Assembly: GCA_902773035.1 (NCBI GenBank)
Contig: CACYDB010000074.1
Span: 1 to 6,178, forward strand
Source: an uncultured Ruminococcus sp.
GTDB lineage: Bacteria; Bacillota; Clostridia; Oscillospirales; Acutalibacteraceae
Direction: 5' to 3'
Length of the DNA: 6,178 nt
Of the stretch, positions 5,076 to 6,178 are shown piece by piece. How positions within the stretch are numbered: position 1 is the stretch's first letter; the number at the start of each line of letters is the position of its first letter. The translations under genes and the position numbers were made by a program. The notes below the pieces were generated by a model. The model did not search any database, had not been told where the DNA came from, and was given only the letters and a program-made list of their open reading frames with translations.

Positions 5076-6178
5076 ATGAAAAAAGCGCTCAGCTTGCTTA
5101 TTTCATTAGCAATCTTAATTTCGGCTTTCGCGGCTATGCCCGTTCACGCTGAGGGAACCCACAAGGTTATTCTCCACTCGGCTCAGGGGCTCTTTGAGGA
5201 CGCGTATATCGAAATCAGCGAGGGTACCGTTTTTAGCTTCGGAATAAACCTCAAATCCGACTGTCCGCTCTCTCAGGGCACGCTTTCGGTTAAATACGAC
5301 CCCAACGCTTTACTCGTCAGTAAAAACCTCGGCGGAGATTTTTCGGACTTCAATCTGCCCGACGCAGTGACTAACTTTACCGACGAGGGCGAGTTCATTT
5401 TGCTCTTTGACTCGGTAAACACTCTGGTAAACACGCTCAACGGCGGCAACTTCTTTACGCTTAAGGCAAGGCTGCAGGCGGCCTCAGACCAGGTTATCAC
5501 TGTTGACTTTAAAACGCTCGAGGGTGGCAGATATACCACAGGCACCGATACCTTCGGTGATGAATACACTTACATCGATCCCGATTTCTCTAAGCTTTAC
5601 ATATCGCAATCCCACGTAAATGTTGGAGGACTTACGGTTACTCCGACCTTCAAAAACAATCAGGTCGTTAACGCGGGCGAGCCCGGAAATATGACCGCGA
5701 CTCTCTCGAACACAGGCTTCTCCTACGGCAACGAGGACTGGTACGCTTATACGTGGACAGACGACGGCTCTAAATGGAGATGGGTAAAGCTCGGTGAGAG
5801 CAACACCGCGACAGGTCTGCACGAGAACCTGATTTTCTGTCGCATTGACAAGAACGTCTCTGCTCCCGCCTTTGACTCTGCTATCCTCTGGAATCAGACG
5901 CAAGACCTCAGAACCGTTGACGACGGAACATATAAAATAACGAGCTGGGACGGAGGCGCTTACGGAAACCTCGGCGGCTACTGGGAAGGCGAGGACGCTT
6001 CCACTACTGCCGAGCCTGCGACTGCCGAGCCCACAACTCAGCCTCCCACCACTACCGCGGCTCAGACTACGGCTCCCACTACTGCCGTTTATACAGGTAC
6101 AAAGCCTCCTACGACCGCGGCGACTACTTCTACTCAGCCGCCTACAACTACAGCGGCTCAGACTACGGCTCCCACTAC
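5076..6178 (+). CDS. Secreted protein with cohesin-like domain, Trp-rich CBM26-like module and Thr/Pro linker (3' end outside window)
   Basis: The frame is open from ATG 5076 to the window end, 367 codons so far. AAAGGAGG (5061-5068) seven bases upstream is an excellent ribosome binding site. Residues 1-25 form a Sec signal peptide (Lys2-Lys3, hydrophobic core, cleavage after VHA) with no lipobox Cys. Residues about 30-183 read as an all-beta domain in the cohesin style: SEGTVFSFGINL, then LSVKYDPNALLV, then NFFTLKARLQA. Residues about 186-305 form a second module rich in aromatic residues (W222, Y223, Y225, W227, W234, W236, W272, W291, W303), with EDWYAYTWTDDG and ILWNQTQDL motifs. This resembles starch-binding modules of the CBM26 type and repeats common in Ruminococcus secreted proteins. 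From about 309 a Thr/Pro/Ala linker begins and is still running at the edge. Further modules, perhaps a dockerin, catalytic domain or surface anchor, should follow. The protein is extracellular and probably binds glycan; both domain names are by-eye calls and a true cohesin is not proven. Confidence 0.85.
   Translation, partial: MKKALSLLISLAILISAFAAMPVHAEGTHKVILHSAQGLFEDAYIEISEGTVFSFGINLKSDCPLSQGTLSVKYDPNALLVSKNLGGDFSDFNLPDAVTNFTDEGEFILLFDSVNTLVNTLNGGNFFTLKARLQAASDQVITVDFKTLEGGRYTTGTDTFGDEYTYIDPDFSKLYISQSHVNVGGLTVTPTFKNNQVVNAGEPGNMTATLSNTGFSYGNEDWYAYTWTDDGSKWRWVKLGESNTATGLHENLIFCRIDKNVSAPAFDSAILWNQTQDLRTVDDGTYKITSWDGGAYGNLGGYWEGEDASTTAEPATAEPTTQPPTTTAAQTTAPTTAVYTGTKPPTTAATTSTQPPTTTAAQTTAPT
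6039..6178 (+). repeat. Direct repeats encoding the Thr/Pro linker
   Basis: The peptide QPPTTTAAQTTAPTT is encoded at 6039-6083 and again from 6135 to the window edge. A 26-base stretch (6057-6082) is repeated exactly at 6153-6178, an offset of 96 bases, while the codons just before it differ at third positions. The unit between the copies has KPPTTAATTST. The identical block suggests a recent duplication or conversion inside the linker; more copies may lie beyond the window. Confidence 0.8.

Noticed and set aside
5273..5903. Two overlapping - strand open frames (5273-5569 and 5484-5903) opposite the cohesin-like gene.
   Set aside because: The + strand frame has signal peptide, ribosome binding site and domain patterns; the reverse frames are compositional shadows.
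5600..5992. A possible frameshift in the second module of the cohesin-like protein.
   Set aside because: Walking the codons base by base from 5622 to 5982 keeps the same frame with no stop.

Overview
The window looks like chromosomal DNA from a gut or rumen Firmicute of the Ruminococcus/Oscillospiraceae type. This is inferred from strong AGGAGG-type ribosome binding sites, Gram-positive signal peptides without lipoboxes, Thr/Pro/Glu-rich linkers, a type I-like dockerin on a large secreted enzyme, and codon use rich in CTC, AAG, CGC and GAC. No RNA gene, CRISPR array or transposon is visible.

Layout, all on the + strand. Bases 2-109 hold the last 35 codons of a membrane acyltransferase-like gene (DUF1624 / heparan-alpha-glucosaminide N-acetyltransferase type), closed by a hairpin terminator at 136-179. 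A promoter at 220-248 leads into a 1093-residue secreted multimodular glycoside hydrolase (299-3580). It carries an X25-like E-set module, a beta-trefoil-like module, a six-hairpin catalytic domain, a CBM35-like module and a C-terminal dockerin, and ends at a GNRA-loop terminator (3590-3618). A 279-base intergenic region follows, with repeated TATGAAGAT elements that can form competing hairpins, a 10-bp palindrome, a perfect A-tract/T-tract inverted repeat and an extended -10 promoter. Next is the housekeeping P-loop ATPase gene ychF (3860-4954) with its own terminator (4980-5007). Finally, a good sigma-A-type promoter (5016-5044) drives a second secreted protein (5076 to beyond the window end). 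It has a cohesin-like beta-sandwich, a Trp-rich module resembling CBM26-type starch-binding modules, and a long Thr/Pro linker still running at the last base.

Each complete gene appears to be its own transcription unit with promoter and terminator. The two secreted genes plausibly belong to one extracellular polysaccharide-degrading system of cellulosome or amylosome type: the enzyme brings a dockerin, while the second protein has a cohesin-like fold and a probable glycan-binding module. Two modules resembling alpha-glucan-associated families (X25-like and CBM26-like) lean the guess towards starch or glycogen, but no substrate can be proved from the sequence. ychF sits between them with no obvious functional link.
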